NCBI GenBank assembly: GCA_030682835.1
Contig: JAUXNG010000091.1
Location: forward strand, 1 to 64,000
Length of the DNA stretch: 64,000 nt
Direction: 5' to 3'
Source of the DNA: Hydrogenophaga sp.
GTDB lineage: Bacteria; Pseudomonadota; Gammaproteobacteria; Burkholderiales; Burkholderiaceae_C
This document shows positions 1-14,158 of this stretch, piece after piece (the first letter of the stretch is position 1; the number at the start of each line of letters is the position of its first letter). The position numbers and the translations under genes were made by a program. Below the pieces are notes generated by a model. The model was not told the origin of the DNA, made no database searches, and was given only the letters and a program-made list of their open reading frames with translations.

Positions 1-327
1 GGAGTCGGTCCTGCGCTCGCGCCAGGGGCCGAGATCGGGGCGGGAGGTTTCGTCCAGACCGCCTGCGATGGGGTCGACGAAGCGGAACTGGCCGCTGCGC
101 TCCAGGTCGGCGCGCACGATGGCGGCGATGTTTTCACTGGCGGCCTCGTTGCCGCGAAATCCCACGGCAGAAAACGGAAACTGGGTGAGGCCAACGCCGG
201 CCACTTCAACCCGGAACTGGGCCTGCGAGGCCAAAGGCCACGCGAGCAAAGGAAGGGTGGAAACCAGACCGAGCGCGCGGCGTCTCGGAATCAGGGGCGG
301 CGCGTTGTGTCGGTTCAAATCCAGCAT
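1..327 (-). CDS. tolB: TolB, Tol-Pal system periplasmic protein (N-terminal part, runs off left edge)
   Basis: Reading the complement from the ATG at 327 gives 109 codons that stay open to the window edge. The protein starts with a basic stretch (RRR), a hydrophobic segment and a Ser-Gln-Ala/Gln cleavage site, which is an export signal. The mature start FRVEV, then AIVRADLERSGQF and a DLGPWR segment, match the N-terminal domain of TolB. TolB is the periplasmic beta-propeller that links TolA, Pal and the outer membrane during division. The propeller itself lies outside the window. The gene is divergent from msbA, so tolA is not directly upstream of it here. Identification rests on N-terminal similarity only, but the motif order is specific. 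Confidence 0.75.
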   Translation of the reverse strand, partial: MLDLNRHNAPPLIPRRRALGLVSTLPLLAWPLASQAQFRVEVAGVGLTQFPFSAVGFRGNEAASENIAAIVRADLERSGQFRFVDPIAGGLDETSRPDLGPWRERRTDS

Positions 328-479
328 GCTGAGTGTGTCGCTTGTCCTGAGGTGGCAGCAGGGGCGGGGCGCCCTGCACAGCCAACCGATAATAACGGAG
401 GCATCCGGCCCTCCCGTGACAAGATGTGTGCACGCAGGGCCGTCGCTTGTGGTGCAAGGCTGACTCGCCACAGCGCGGA

Positions 480-2327
480 ATGTTCCGCAGGCCGGCACAC
501 TTTGGGACCGATCCGCTTTTGACCGCATCCAACAACACCAGCCCGCCACTGGCCGGCACACTGACCCAGCGACTGCTGCGCCTTTGGCCCTACTTCCGCT
601 CGGCCAAGACCGGCATTGCCCTGGCGGCGGTCAGCACGCTGATCGGTGCGCTGACCGAGCCCTTGATTCCGGCCCTGCTCAAAACCTTGCTGGACCGCGG
701 CTTTGCCGAGGGCAACATCGAACTCTGGATGGTGCCGGTGGCGCTCATGGGTCTGTTCGGCATCCGTGGCCTGGCGGGCTTTGTGGCCCAGTACACGCTC
801 TCCTACACGGCCAGCCTGGGCTTGCTCAACCTGCGCCGGGCCATGTTCGTCAAACTCAACGACGCGCAAATGACGCTGTTCGCCCGCCAGAGCGCGAGCA
901 AACTGTCGAACACGCTGGTGTACGAGGTACAGACCGGCTCGCAGATGCTGGTGTCGGCCTTCCTCACGCTCACCAAGGACAGCCTCACCGTGCTGGCACT
1001 GCTGGGCTACCTGTTCTACCTCAACTGGAAACTCACGCTGATCGTGATGCTGGTGTTCCCCGGGCTGATCCTGATCATGCGTGTGTTATCGCGGCGCCTC
1101 TACAAGCTCACCCGCGACAGCCAGACCGCCACCGACGAACTGGCCTACGTGGTCGAAGAAAACGCGCTGGCGCACCGCATGGTGCGCCTGCACGGCGCGC
1201 AGGCGCGCCAGACCGAGCGCTTTGACGTGCTCAGCCTGGCGTTGCGCCGGCTGGCGCTCAAGTCCACCATCGCCATGGCGGCCATGACACCGCTCACGCA
1301 GCTGCTCGCCTCCGCGGCACTGTCGGCGGTGATTGCGGTGGCGCTGTGGCAGAGCAGCAGCAGCGGCGTCACGGTGGGCAACTTCGTGGCCTTCGTCACT
1401 GCCATGCTGATGCTGATCACGCCGATCCGGCACCTGGCCGAAATCACCGCGCCCATCACGCGCGGCCTCGCGGCTCTGGAGCGAGGGCTGGAACTCATCG
1501 AAAACACGCCCGAACAATCCAGCGGAACGCACACGACCGATCGGGTGACGGGCTCGATCACGCTGAGCGGCGTGTGGGTGCGCTACCCGGCCAAGGACGA
1601 CCAGGTCGTGCAAAGCGACGACGACAGCCTGGTGGCCCTGCGCGGCGTCTCGCTGGACATCCACCCCGGTGAGGTCGTGGCCTTCGTGGGCCCGTCGGGT
1701 TCCGGCAAGACCACCCTGGTCAACCTGCTGCCGCGTTTCGTGGAGATCGAGCGCGGCGACATCCGGCTCGACGGCGTGCCGCTGGCCGACTGGGACCTGC
1801 GCAGCCTGCGCCGCCAGTACGCCATGGTGAGCCAGGACGTGGTGATGCTCAACGACACGCTGGCCGCCAATGTGGCGCTGGGCGCACTGGGCAACGAGGT
1901 TGACGAAGACCGCGTGCGCGCCGCGCTCGAGTCGGCCAACCTCGGCGAGCTGGTCGAACGCCTGCCCCAGGGCATCCACAGCAACGTGGGCCACAACGCG
2001 GCCGAGCTCTCGGGCGGTCAGCGCCAGCGCCTGGCCATCGCCCGAGCGATCTACAAGGACGCGCCCATCCTGATCCTGGACGAAGCCACATCGGCGCTGG
2101 ACAACGAATCGGAACGGCTGGTGCAGGACGCACTGGCCCGTCTGATGAAGGGCCGCACCACGCTCGTGATCGCGCACCGCCTCTCCACCATCGAACACGC
2201 CGACCGCGTGGTGGTGCTGGCTGACGGCCGCATCAGCGAACAGGGCACGCACCGCGAATTGCTGCAGGCCGATGGACTCTACGCGCGGCTGCACTCGCAG
2301 AGCTTCAGGCCCGAAGCAGAGACCTGA
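480..2327 (+). CDS. msbA: MsbA-type lipid A export ABC transporter, permease and ATPase fused
   Basis: Inner-membrane half-transporter that as a homodimer flips lipid A-core across the inner membrane. The N-terminal half has about six hydrophobic segments. The C-terminal half has an ABC domain with Walker A GPSGSGKTT near residue 404, signature LSGGQRQR near 510, Walker B LILDEATSALD near 531 and a switch His (IAHRLSTI). The reading frame is open from an ATG at 426, but the extra N-terminus there is basic and Cys-rich and unlike the family. The ATG at 480 or a TTG at 519 gives the usual length of about 600 residues. It is a single gene, divergent from tolB, and its 3' end nearly abuts rng. 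A general exporter of the same fold cannot be excluded, but lipid A genes elsewhere in the window and the family-typical layout favour MsbA. Confidence 0.82.
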   Translation: MFRRPAHFGTDPLLTASNNTSPPLAGTLTQRLLRLWPYFRSAKTGIALAAVSTLIGALTEPLIPALLKTLLDRGFAEGNIELWMVPVALMGLFGIRGLAGFVAQYTLSYTASLGLLNLRRAMFVKLNDAQMTLFARQSASKLSNTLVYEVQTGSQMLVSAFLTLTKDSLTVLALLGYLFYLNWKLTLIVMLVFPGLILIMRVLSRRLYKLTRDSQTATDELAYVVEENALAHRMVRLHGAQARQTERFDVLSLALRRLALKSTIAMAAMTPLTQLLASAALSAVIAVALWQSSSSGVTVGNFVAFVTAMLMLITPIRHLAEITAPITRGLAALERGLELIENTPEQSSGTHTTDRVTGSITLSGVWVRYPAKDDQVVQSDDDSLVALRGVSLDIHPGEVVAFVGPSGSGKTTLVNLLPRFVEIERGDIRLDGVPLADWDLRSLRRQYAMVSQDVVMLNDTLAANVALGALGNEVDEDRVRAALESANLGELVERLPQGIHSNVGHNAAELSGGQRQRLAIARAIYKDAPILILDEATSALDNESERLVQDALARLMKGRTTLVIAHRLSTIEHADRVVVLADGRISEQGTHRELLQADGLYARLHSQSFRPEAET

Positions 2328-2336
2328 AGAGCCCGT

Positions 2337-3878
<1,542 letters not shown>

Positions 3879-3906
3879 GGGGCCCTTCTCCGTGGCGTGA
3901 TGCGGT

Positions 3907-4524
3907 TCAGATCAGCGGCACACCGGCGGCGTGCAGCACCTGCGATGTCTCGTGCGCGGGCAGGCCCATGATGCCCGAATAGCTGCCGCTGATGTGGCTC
4001 ACCCAGAGGCTGGCACGCCCCTGGATGGCATATGCCCCGGCCTTGCCCATGGGCTCACCGCTGGCCACGTAGCGCGCGATTTGCTGCTCCGTCAGCGGCT
4101 CGAAGGTGACCCACGAAGTGGACAAGGCTGCATGGACGCGCGGGCTGCGTTGGCGCGGCACGCCCACCGCCACGGCGGTGAGCACGCGGTGGCGCCGGCC
4201 GGCCAGGCAGGCGAGCATGCGTTGCGCCTCGGCGGCATCAGCCGGCTTGCCCAGGATGCGCCGGCCCAGCGCCACGGTGGTATCGGCGCAGAGCACGGGC
4301 GCGGGCGGCAGGCCACGGCGCTTCAAGCGGTCCAGGGAGGCCTGCAGCTTCAGGCCGGTCACGCGCTGCACATAGGCCGCTGGCGCTTCGTTCGGCAACA
4401 CCGCTTCGAGTGACTCGGCGTCCTCGTCAGCGTCCGGCAGCAGCAATTCGCAACGAACACCCCACTGTTCAAGGAGCTGCTTGCGACGTGGACTTTGGGA
4501 TGCGAGATAGATGAAGTCGCTCAT
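3907..4524 (-). CDS. maf: Maf-family nucleoside triphosphate pyrophosphatase
   Basis: Hydrolyses non-canonical or methylated nucleotides (dTTP/UTP or m7GTP class) to the monophosphate. The N-terminal SQSPRR signature near residue 10, CADTTVALG near 80 and the KAGAYAIQG motif near 160 are all present. The open frame reaches back to 4578, but those residues are Pro/Gly-rich and unlike the family. The ATG at 4524 gives 205 residues starting MSDFIYLAS, the normal length. It sits between rlmH and rng in the same orientation. The sequence does not safely settle whether it is the YhdE or YceF subtype. Confidence 0.9.
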   Translation of the reverse strand: MSDFIYLASQSPRRKQLLEQWGVRCELLLPDADEDAESLEAVLPNEAPAAYVQRVTGLKLQASLDRLKRRGLPPAPVLCADTTVALGRRILGKPADAAEAQRMLACLAGRRHRVLTAVAVGVPRQRSPRVHAALSTSWVTFEPLTEQQIARYVASGEPMGKAGAYAIQGRASLWVSHISGSYSGIMGLPAHETSQVLHAAGVPLI

Positions 4525-4639
4525 GTGAAGATTCGCCGCCGGGCCGCCCCAAGGCGAATCAGCCCCTGGACCCGGCAAGGACCGGGGCCCTTCCCCGTCC
4601 TGGGGCAGCGACCCGCGAAGCGGTGGAGCGTGGGGGTGG

Positions 4640-5107
4640 TCATTCTCTGTGGTACGGGTGGTTGGCGTTGACAGACCATGCGCGGTAGAGCTGCTCGATC
4701 AGCAGCACCCGCACCATGGCGTGCGGCAAGGTCAGGTCTGACAAACGGATGCGCTGGTGCGCCGCGGCGCGAAAGGCCGGGTCCAGACCATCGGGGCCAC
4801 CGATCACCAGGGCCACGTCGTCGCTCTCCAGTTGCCACTCGTTGAGCTGCTGCGCCAATGCCTTGGTTGTGAGGGTGGTGCCACGCTCGTCCAGCGCCAC
4901 GATGCGCGAGCCACGCGGAATCGCGGCCTCGATGCGCTCGCGCTCGGCCGAGAGCAGCGTCTCCAAGGTCTTGGAGCCACGCGGTTCGGTCTTGACGGCT
5001 TTGAGTTCCACCCGAAGCTCGGGTGGAAAGCGCTTGGCGTAATCGTCGTAGGCGGTCTGGGCCCAGTCGGGCACCCGCTGCCCGACCGCGACGATCAACA
5101 GCTTCAT
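4640..5107 (-). CDS. rlmH: RlmH, 23S rRNA (pseudouridine1915-N3)-methyltransferase
   Basis: SPOUT-class methyltransferase that methylates pseudouridine 1915 in helix 69 of 23S rRNA using S-adenosylmethionine. The ATG at 5107 gives 155 residues, the usual length. The protein begins [15 protein letters not shown] and has the GGPDG loop near residue 104 and the C-terminal [15 protein letters not shown] and [13 protein letters not shown] segments that bind cofactor and RNA. The start codon overlaps the stop of rsfS by 4 nt (ATGA), so the two are translationally coupled. The combination rsfS-rlmH is a common ribosome-maturation pair. Confidence 0.95.
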   Translation of the reverse strand: MKLLIVAVGQRVPDWAQTAYDDYAKRFPPELRVELKAVKTEPRGSKTLETLLSAERERIEAAIPRGSRIVALDERGTTLTTKALAQQLNEWQLESDDVALVIGGPDGLDPAFRAAAHQRIRLSDLTLPHAMVRVLLIEQLYRAWSVNANHPYHRE

Positions 5108-5898
5108 GCCTTGCGGGGGGCAGCGGCCTTGGTGGTTTTGCGAGCAGGCGTCTTGGCAGCGGGTTTGACCGCAGCCTTCGGTGCTGCTTTGGCGGCCACT
5201 TTGGGCGCTGTCTTTGCAGCGGGCTTCGCACTGGGCGCCACGCGTGGCTTGACCACCAGTTTCTGCAGCCCGGCCTTCGGAACGGCCACGGGCTTGCGGG
5301 TGGTCTTGGCGGCCGTGGTTTTGGCCGGGGCCGCCTTGGCTGCCGACTTCACAGCGGGCTTTTTGCTCGCGGTCTTGGCCACGGGTTTGACCGGTGCTGC
5401 GGCCGCCGTGCGGGCTGCCGACTGAGCGGCCTTGCGCGCCGTGCTCTTGGCGGGCTGGGCGGCAGCGGTGGCCACCGGCTTCTTGCGGCTCTTGGCAGCG
5501 GGCTTGGTCTCGGCCACCACAGGCTTCTCGGCTCCGTGTTTCAGGCGAATCGGCTTGGCTCCCCAGATCTCTTCGAGCCGGTAGTACTGGCGGATCACGG
5601 GTTGCATCACGTGGGCCACGGCAGCGCCGCAGTCCACGATGATCCATTCGCCGTTGTCTTCACCTTCGATGCGGGGTTTGTCGAAACCGGCTTCGCGCAC
5701 GGCATCTCGTACGCTGGCGGCCAGGGCTTTGGTCTGGCGGTTCGAGGTGCCGCTGGCAACGATCACACGCTCGAAGAGCGGTGAGAGGTGTTCGGTGTTG
5801 AAAACCACGATGTCCTGACCCTTGACGTCCTCCAGCCCGTCGACGATGGCGCGCTGGAGTCTCTGGATGTCTTTTTTGGCAATGGTTTCGCTGGTCAT
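5104..5898 (-). CDS. rsfS: RsfS ribosome silencing factor with a long Ala/Lys/Pro-rich tail
   Basis: RsfS binds ribosomal protein uL14 and keeps the large subunit from joining the small one in starvation. Residues 1 to about 118 are the normal RsfS fold, with [28 protein letters not shown] and [12 protein letters not shown]. The protein then runs on for about 145 residues made almost only of Ala, Lys, Pro, Thr and Val, with repeats of KPAAK, KTAPK and RKT type, like histone H1-type tails of other betaproteobacterial proteins. Usual RsfS proteins are 105-130 residues, so the whole tail is extra. Start ATG at 5898 overlaps the nadD stop by 4 nt. The tail likely binds nucleic acid, which is an inference from composition. 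Confidence 0.92.
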   Translation of the reverse strand: MTSETIAKKDIQRLQRAIVDGLEDVKGQDIVVFNTEHLSPLFERVIVASGTSNRQTKALAASVRDAVREAGFDKPRIEGEDNGEWIIVDCGAAVAHVMQPVIRQYYRLEEIWGAKPIRLKHGAEKPVVAETKPAAKSRKKPVATAAAQPAKSTARKAAQSAARTAAAAPVKPVAKTASKKPAVKSAAKAAPAKTTAAKTTRKPVAVPKAGLQKLVVKPRVAPSAKPAAKTAPKVAAKAAPKAAVKPAAKTPARKTTKAAAPRKA

Positions 5899-6542
5899 GA
5901 AGGATTCTGATAAAGGTGATGGGTTGAAATGTAGCCTGCGACGGCCTCGGGCACCAGAACCTCCAGGGCGGCGGTGCTTTGCGCCGCCTGTCCCAGTCGG
6001 GCCCGCACGGCGGTCGCGCTGATGTTCTTGAGCGGCATGTCCAGACGCTCGAAAGGAAGATCCACCTGCGACAGATCGGTTTCCACCGCCTGGTCGAGCG
6101 GGGCGTCGGCACCGATGTTGGTGGCGCGATTGGCCACCGCCAGCGTGGCCAGCTCCAGCACTTCCTGCCAGCGCACCCAGGTGCGAAAGGCGAGCAACTG
6201 GTCGGCGCCAAGCACCAGAAACAGTTGGGCGCCAGGGTACTCCCGAGCCAGCTCGCGCAGCGTGTCGGCCGTGTAGCTCGGGCCCTCGCGGTGGATTTCC
6301 CGTTCGTCGATCTTCACGCGGGCCAGGTCGTCGAACGCGAGATGGCACATGGCCACACGGTCGGCGGCGGGCGAGAGCACCCGGGCCTTGTGCCAGGCAT
6401 GGCCGGTGGGCAGGATGTGCAATGCGTCCAGACCGAGCTGCTGCAAAGCGGTTTCGGCCAGCGCGCGGTGCGCCCAGTGCGGTGGATCAAACGCGCCACC
6501 GAACATGCCCACGCGCTGCGAGCTTGCGGCATCCTGCTTCAA
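5895..6542 (-). CDS. nadD: NadD, nicotinate-nucleotide adenylyltransferase
   Basis: Converts nicotinate mononucleotide and ATP to deamido-NAD in NAD synthesis. The nucleotidyltransferase motif [11 protein letters not shown] (HxxH) is at the N-terminus and the ISATAVR motif, equal to ISSTxxR, is near the C-terminus. The frame is open far upstream but that part overlaps hemF. The best start is a TTG at 6542, which overlaps the hemF stop by 4 nt and gives 215 residues. A GTG at 6512 and an ATG at 6506 are alternatives closer to the conserved fold. It lies between hemF and rsfS in one operon and overlaps the rsfS start. Confidence 0.88.
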   Translation of the reverse strand: MKQDAASSQRVGMFGGAFDPPHWAHRALAETALQQLGLDALHILPTGHAWHKARVLSPAADRVAMCHLAFDDLARVKIDEREIHREGPSYTADTLRELAREYPGAQLFLVLGADQLLAFRTWVRWQEVLELATLAVANRATNIGADAPLDQAVETDLSQVDLPFERLDMPLKNISATAVRARLGQAAQSTAALEVLVPEAVAGYISTHHLYQNPS

Positions 6543-7456
6543 AGCCAGTCCTTGCGCACCAGAAAGTCCTTGTAGAGCCGCTCTTCGGGCGTGCCCTTTT
6601 TCGTCTTGCGGTTGTAGGCCCAGCTGACAAGCGGCGGCATGGACAACAAAATGGATTCGCTGCGCCCGCCCGACTGCAGGCCGAAATGCGTGCCCCGGTC
6701 CCACACCAGGTTGAATTCAACGTAGCGCCCGCGGCGGTAGAGCTGGAAGCTGCGCTCACGTTCGCCGTACGGCGTGTTCTTGCGGCGGTCGACGATGGGC
6801 AGGTAGGCATCGAGAAAGGCGTCGCCCACCGAGCTCATCATGGCGAAGCTGCCGTCGAAGCCGAGTTCGGAAAAATCGTCGAAGAAGACACCACCGATGC
6901 CACGTTGCTCGTCGCGGTGTTTCAAATAGAAATATTCGTCGCACCAGGTCTTGAAGCGGGGGTACTTGTCCACGCCGAACGGGTCGAGCGCGTTTTTCGT
7001 CGCGCGGTGGAAGTGAACCGCGTCCTCTTCAAAACCGTAGTACGGCGTGAGGTCCATGCCGCCGCCGAACCAGCACACCGGCTCACCACCCGCCGGCGTC
7101 GCCGCGAGCATGCGCACGTTCATGTGCACCGTGGGCACGTAGGGGTTGCGCGGGTGGAACACCAGCGAGACACCCATGGCCTCAAACGGCGCACCGTTGA
7201 GCTCAGGCCGATGCGCCGTGGCAGAGGGCGGTAGGCGCGGGCCCGTCACATGCGAGAAACCGCAACCCGCGCGCTCGAAGACGGCACCATCTTCAAGGAT
7301 CTGCGTGATGCCGTTGCCCTGCAGAATCTCGCCCGGCGGTTTCGTCCAGCGGTCCACCACAAAGCTGCCACCGTCCACCATGGCCACAGTGGAGGTGATG
7401 CGGTCCTGCAGGTCGATGAGGAACTCGCGCACGGAAGACAGGGAAGTCTGTTTCAT
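6539..7456 (-). CDS. hemF: HemF, oxygen-dependent coproporphyrinogen III oxidase
   Basis: Oxidative decarboxylation of coproporphyrinogen III to protoporphyrinogen IX in heme synthesis, in the cytosol and requiring O2. At 305 residues it is full length. Conserved stretches include [16 protein letters not shown] near residue 160, the [13 protein letters not shown] segment near 190, [10 protein letters not shown] near 210 and the C-terminal [18 protein letters not shown]. The start is an ATG at 7456. Presence of the aerobic enzyme fits an oxygen-respiring organism. It is followed directly by nadD with a 4-nt overlap. Confidence 0.96.
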   Translation of the reverse strand: MKQTSLSSVREFLIDLQDRITSTVAMVDGGSFVVDRWTKPPGEILQGNGITQILEDGAVFERAGCGFSHVTGPRLPPSATAHRPELNGAPFEAMGVSLVFHPRNPYVPTVHMNVRMLAATPAGGEPVCWFGGGMDLTPYYGFEEDAVHFHRATKNALDPFGVDKYPRFKTWCDEYFYLKHRDEQRGIGGVFFDDFSELGFDGSFAMMSSVGDAFLDAYLPIVDRRKNTPYGERERSFQLYRRGRYVEFNLVWDRGTHFGLQSGGRSESILLSMPPLVSWAYNRKTKKGTPEERLYKDFLVRKDWL

Positions 7457-7522
7457 GGATTGACCGAATCGTCGGAAAAGGAGCGCTGGCTGTAAAGCAG
7501 GCGCCGGTGTCGCGGGCCGGGA

Positions 7523-8797
7523 TCAGAGTGCACGGTAACCGATGTCGCGGCGGTGCTGCATGCCATCGAAGTGAATGCCGTCCACGACCTCGTACGCGCG
7601 ATGCTGCGCGAGCGCAACCGTCTCGGCGAGGGCAGTCACGCACAACACCCGCCCACCCGAGACCTGCACGGCTTCTGCAGACCCCGACGTTCCGGCGTGG
7701 AACACCATGCGGTCGGCGGCATCGGCGGGCAGACCGGTGATGGCGTCGCCCTTGCGCGGGTTCAGAGGGTACCCGGCGGCGGCCAGCACCACGCCCAGCG
7801 CCACGCGCGGGTCCCAGTCAAGGCTCACGCGGTCCAGCTCTGCCCGCGTGGCCGAGAGCAGCACCTGCGTGAGGTTGCTCTTGAGGCGCATCATGATCGG
7901 CTGGGTTTCCGGGTCGCCCATGCGGCAGTTGAATTCCAGCGTCTTCACGCGCCCGTCGGGCGTGATCATCAGACCCGCATACAAAAAGCCGGTGTACGGA
8001 ATACCGTCGGCGGCCATGCCGCGCAGCGTGGGCATGATCACCTCGCTCATGGCGCGCTCGTGCACCGCGGGTGTGACCACCGGCGCGGGCGAGTACGCGC
8101 CCATGCCGCCGGTGTTGGGGCCTTGATCGGCGTCCAGCAGGCGCTTGTGGTCCTGGCTGGTGGCCAGCGCCAGCGCGTGCTCACCGTCGCACAGCACGAT
8201 GAAGCTGGCTTCTTCGCCTTCGAGGAATTCTTCAATGACGACGCGTGCGCCGCCTTCGTTGTGTGCCACGCCCAGGGCGTTGTCGAGCAGCATGAAGTCG
8301 ATGGCTTCGTGCGCCTCGGCCGCCGTCATGGCCACCACCACACCCTTGCCCGCCGCCAGTCCATCGGCCTTGACAACGATGGGCGCACCCTCGGCGTCCA
8401 CGTAGGCATGGGCCAGGGTCGGGTCGGTGAAGGCCTGGTATTTGGCAGTGGGAATGCCGTGGCGCTCCATGAAGGCCTTGGAGAAGGCCTTGGAACTCTC
8501 CAGCTGTGCGGCGGCCCTGGTGGGTCCAAAGATCGGCAGACCATGCGCGCGGAACTCGTCCACCACACCGGCGGCCAGGGGGGCTTCAGGCCCCACCACG
8601 GTGAGCGCCACACCCTGGGCCTGAGCCCATTCGCGCAACGCCACCTTGTCGGTGATGTCGAGGTTGATCAGATCGGGGTCGCGCGCCGTGCCGGCGTTGC
8701 CGGGTGCCACGAAGACCTGGCTCACGCCCGCGTCGTGCTTGAGTTTCCAGGCCAGCGCGTGTTCGCGGCCACCGCCGCCAATGACGAGAACTTTCAT
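7523..8797 (-). CDS. purD: PurD, phosphoribosylamine-glycine ligase
   Basis: ATP-grasp enzyme that joins glycine to phosphoribosylamine in the second step of purine synthesis. It has 424 residues, the usual size. The N-terminal Rossmann-like part starts [19 protein letters not shown]. The ATP-grasp region has [14 protein letters not shown] near residue 145 and [10 protein letters not shown] near 190. The metal-binding RMGDPETQ motif is near residue 290. Its start codon overlaps the yebC stop by 4 nt. Confidence 0.96.
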   Translation of the reverse strand: MKVLVIGGGGREHALAWKLKHDAGVSQVFVAPGNAGTARDPDLINLDITDKVALREWAQAQGVALTVVGPEAPLAAGVVDEFRAHGLPIFGPTRAAAQLESSKAFSKAFMERHGIPTAKYQAFTDPTLAHAYVDAEGAPIVVKADGLAAGKGVVVAMTAAEAHEAIDFMLLDNALGVAHNEGGARVVIEEFLEGEEASFIVLCDGEHALALATSQDHKRLLDADQGPNTGGMGAYSPAPVVTPAVHERAMSEVIMPTLRGMAADGIPYTGFLYAGLMITPDGRVKTLEFNCRMGDPETQPIMMRLKSNLTQVLLSATRAELDRVSLDWDPRVALGVVLAAAGYPLNPRKGDAITGLPADAADRMVFHAGTSGSAEAVQVSGGRVLCVTALAETVALAQHRAYEVVDGIHFDGMQHRRDIGYRAL

Positions 8798-9519
8798 TCG
8801 TGAATTTCTGCGTTGTGGAAAACGCCTTGCACGTCGTCCAGGTCTTCCAGCACATCCAGCAGCTTCTGCATGCGCGCCGCGTCCTCGCCGGTGAGCTCCA
8901 CCGTGTTTTCGGCGCGCATCGTCACCTCGGCAATCTCGGGCTTGAGGCCGGCGGCTTCCAGTGCGTTCTTCACGGCTTCGAATTCGGTGGGCGAGGTCAG
9001 CACCTCGATGGCGCCGTCGGCGTCGGTGATCACGTCGTCGGCGCCGGCTTCCAGCGCCACTTCCATCACTTGGTCTTCGGACGTGCCGGGCGCAAACACG
9101 AGCTGCCCGCAGTGTTTGAACTGGAACGACACCGAGCCGTCGGTGCCCAGGTTGCCGCCGTGTTTGCTGAAGGCGTGGCGCACCTCGGCCACGGTGCGCA
9201 CCTTGTTGTCGGTCATGGTGTCGATGATCACCGCCGCGCCGCCGATGCCGTAACCCTCGTAACGGATCTCCTCCAGGCTCACGCCTTCGAGCGTGCCGGA
9301 GGCTTTCTCTACGTTGTATTTGATGCGGTCGGCCGGCATGTTGGCCGCCTTGGCCTTGTCGATGGCCAGGCGCAGGCGCGGATTCATGGCAGGGTCGCCG
9401 CCACCCTGGCGCGCGGCCACGGTGATCTCACGGATGACGCGCGTCCAGATCTTTCCGCGCTTTTCGTCCTGGCGTCCCTTGCGGTGCTGAATGTTTGCCC
9501 ATTTGCTGTGTCCGGCCAC
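8794..9519 (-). CDS. yebC: YebC/PmpR-family translation/transcription factor
   Basis: Family of DNA-binding regulators, with members now also known to relieve ribosome stalling at proline stretches. The sequence [21 protein letters not shown] at the N-terminus and the FSKHGGNLG motif near residue 120 are diagnostic, and the 241-residue length is standard. The start is a GTG at 9519 with AAAAGGACAA upstream on the complement. It is the first gene of the minus-strand run that continues with purD. The organism makes long Pro/Ala-rich tails (see rsfS), so a translational role would be relevant, but that link is inference. Confidence 0.93.
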   Translation of the reverse strand: MAGHSKWANIQHRKGRQDEKRGKIWTRVIREITVAARQGGGDPAMNPRLRLAIDKAKAANMPADRIKYNVEKASGTLEGVSLEEIRYEGYGIGGAAVIIDTMTDNKVRTVAEVRHAFSKHGGNLGTDGSVSFQFKHCGQLVFAPGTSEDQVMEVALEAGADDVITDADGAIEVLTSPTEFEAVKNALEAAGLKPEIAEVTMRAENTVELTGEDAARMQKLLDVLEDLDDVQGVFHNAEIHE

Positions 9520-9618
9520 GAAATTGTCCTTTTGCCTGCTTGGGCTTTGATCTAATAAGCACGCGATTTTACGTTTTCAACCGCCCTCCCCCGAACCCGC
9601 ACACAAGGAAGCTCTGCC

Positions 9619-11166
9619 ATGGCCGAACCGATGCTGATCGCCCAGAACGCCACCACCACCTGCCAGTTGCTGCCGGGCCTGGCCAACCGCCATGGCTTGA
9701 TCACGGGCGCCACGGGCACCGGCAAGACGGTGACGCTGCAAACGCTGGCCGAACAGTTCTCCAATATCGGCGTGCCGGTGTTCATGGCCGACGTGAAGGG
9801 CGACCTCTCCGGCATCAGCCAAAAAGGCAGTTTCGGCGAAAAGATCAGCAAGGTGCTGCAGGAGCGCGGCATCACCCTTCCCCCCTCGCAGGCCTGCCCC
9901 ACCACGCTGTGGGACGTGTTCGGCGAACTCGGCCACCCGGTGCGCGCCACGGTGAGCGACATGGGCCCGCTGCTGCTTGCGCGCATGCTCAACCTCAACG
10001 ACACCCAGGCCGGCGTGCTCAACCTGGTGTTCAAGATTGCCGACGACAACGGCCTGCTGCTGCTGGACATGAAAGACCTGCGGGCAATGCTGCAGCACAT
10101 CGGCGACAACGCCAAGCAGTTCACCACCGAGTACGGCAACATCAGCGCCGCCAGCATCGGCGCGATCCAGCGCGGGCTGATGCAGGTGGAGCAGCAAGGC
10201 GGTGACCAGTTCTTTGGCGAGCCCATGCTCGACATTGCTGATTTCATGCAGACGGTGGACGGCAAGGGCGTGATCAACATCCTGGCGGCCGACAAACTGA
10301 TGAACGCGCCGCGCCTGTACGCCACCTTTTTGCTGTGGATGCTCTCCGAGCTGTTCGAGACCCTGCCCGAAATCGGCGACCCCGAGAAGCCCAAGCTGGT
10401 GTTCTTCTTCGACGAGGCACACCTGCTGTTCAACGAAGCCCCCAAGGTGCTGATCGAGCGCATCGAACTCGTGGTGCGCCTGGTGCGATCCAAGGGCGTT
10501 GGGGTGTATTTCGTGACGCAGAACCCGCTGGACATTCCTGACAGCGTGCTGGGCCAGTTGGGCAACCGCGTGCAGCACGCGCTGCGCGCCTTCACGCCGC
10601 GCGACCAGAAAGCGGTGAAAGCCACCGCGCAGACCATGCGTCCCAAGGCCGGGCTGGATATCGAGGCCGCCATCACCGAACTGGCGGTGGGCGAAGCCCT
10701 GGTGAGTCTGCTCGACGCCAAGGGCCGGCCCTGTGAGACCGAGCGGGTGTTCGTGGTGCCGCCGGGCAGCCAGCTGGGACCCATCACCGATGCCCAGCGC
10801 CAGCAACTGCGCCAAGGTTCTCTGGTGGCGGGTGTCTATGAGAAGGTGCTCGACCGGGAAAGCGCCTACGAGATGTTCGCCAAACACGCGGGCAAACGGG
10901 GCGTGGAGGCCGAACCCGAGGCCCCCAAGGGCACGCCGAAGACACCCCGCATTCCCGGCGCTGCAAAACAGGAAGCCGAAGCTGGCGGCGGTGGGTTCGG
11001 AGGCATGGTCAACGAAGCCTTGTTTGGCCGCACCGGCCCGCGCGGCGGCCAATACGACGGCCTGGTTCAGACCATGGCGAAGACCGCAGCGCGCACGGTG
11101 GCCAGTGGCGTGGGCAGACAGATCCTGCGCGGCGTGCTCGGCGGCCTGTTGGGTGGCAAGCGCTGA
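9619..11166 (+). CDS. HerA-like helicase C-terminal domain ATPase (DUF853, YjgR family)
   Basis: P-loop ATPase of the YjgR family, 515 residues, with no established reaction. Walker [13 protein letters not shown] is near residue 32 and Walker [13 protein letters not shown] near 265. The C-terminal 100 residues hold Pro/Lys-rich and Gly-rich stretches and a hydrophobic, Gly-rich end ([16 protein letters not shown]). The ATG at 9619 has an AAGGAAG ribosome site. It is divergent from yebC and followed after 11 nt by a DUF1499 gene, so both are probably one transcript. It resembles the HerA/FtsK motor group but lacks an obvious nuclease partner here. Confidence 0.88.
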   Translation: MAEPMLIAQNATTTCQLLPGLANRHGLITGATGTGKTVTLQTLAEQFSNIGVPVFMADVKGDLSGISQKGSFGEKISKVLQERGITLPPSQACPTTLWDVFGELGHPVRATVSDMGPLLLARMLNLNDTQAGVLNLVFKIADDNGLLLLDMKDLRAMLQHIGDNAKQFTTEYGNISAASIGAIQRGLMQVEQQGGDQFFGEPMLDIADFMQTVDGKGVINILAADKLMNAPRLYATFLLWMLSELFETLPEIGDPEKPKLVFFFDEAHLLFNEAPKVLIERIELVVRLVRSKGVGVYFVTQNPLDIPDSVLGQLGNRVQHALRAFTPRDQKAVKATAQTMRPKAGLDIEAAITELAVGEALVSLLDAKGRPCETERVFVVPPGSQLGPITDAQRQQLRQGSLVAGVYEKVLDRESAYEMFAKHAGKRGVEAEPEAPKGTPKTPRIPGAAKQEAEAGGGGFGGMVNEALFGRTGPRGGQYDGLVQTMAKTAARTVASGVGRQILRGVLGGLLGGKR

Positions 11167-11177
11167 ACGTACACACC

Positions 11178-11663
11178 ATGAAAATTGCCTTCTATATCGT
11201 CCTGGCCGCCATCGTGCTGGCCTTGGGGGCCGCGCAGTTCGGCTTGCTCAGTGGCCAGCGGCCAAGTGACCTCGGCGTGAAAGACGGCCGCCTCAAGCCG
11301 CCCTCGGTGACCCGCAACAGCGTGAGCAGCCAGGCCGCTCAGCTGCCAGACCACCCGCAGCGCGCCTATGCGTCCATTGATCCGCTGCCCTTCAAGGCGG
11401 GCGATGCGGGGGTCTCGCTCAAGGCGCTGGAGACGGTGCTGGGCGCCATGACAGGGGTGACCATCGTCGAGCAGCGTGCCGACTACCTGTACGCCCAAGC
11501 ACAAACGCGCTGGCTCAAGTTTGTGGACGACGTGGAGTTCTGGGCCAACCCGGCAAGCGGCGTGATCGAGCTGCGCAGCGCCAGCCGGCTGGGGCGCGAA
11601 GACTTTGGCGTGAACCGCCAGCGCATCGAGAAGATTCGCGCGGCCTATCTCGCTGCGCCCTGA
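11178..11663 (+). CDS. DUF1499 domain-containing membrane-anchored protein
   Basis: Protein of 161 residues with one N-terminal hydrophobic segment (residues 4-24) followed by a soluble domain. The SVTRNSVSSQ stretch and the PLPF, RWLKFVDDVEFW and VIELRSASRLG segments match the DUF1499 family, whose function is unknown. The family usually has Pro-Asn-Cys-Val-Ser in the first motif; here it reads RNSVSS, without the Cys. It follows the YjgR-like gene and ends at a strong hairpin shared with clpA. Confidence 0.85.
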   Translation: MKIAFYIVLAAIVLALGAAQFGLLSGQRPSDLGVKDGRLKPPSVTRNSVSSQAAQLPDHPQRAYASIDPLPFKAGDAGVSLKALETVLGAMTGVTIVEQRADYLYAQAQTRWLKFVDDVEFWANPASGVIELRSASRLGREDFGVNRQRIEKIRAAYLAAP

Positions 11664-11680
11664 GAGAAACGCAGTGTCCA

Positions 11681-11715
11681 ATGCAAAAGGCCCGGTACGA
11701 CCGGGCCTTTTGCAT
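11681..11715. terminator. Bidirectional terminator between DUF1499 gene and clpA
   Basis: Perfect 15-bp palindrome (ATGCAAAAGGCCCGG and its complement) with a 5-nt loop. The AAAA/TTTT flanks give a U-run on both strands. It lies between two convergent genes, 18 nt after the DUF1499 stop. Confidence 0.85.
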
Positions 11716-11729
11716 GCAAGAGCCGAAGC

Positions 11730-14069
<2,340 letters not shown>

Positions 14070-14158
14070 GGACACGTCCTTTGGGCTGAAGGTGAAACGA
14101 AATAGACACTTACAGGTCGTTAAAACGGGGGAAGCGCGTACATGGGGCAGATCCTGAC

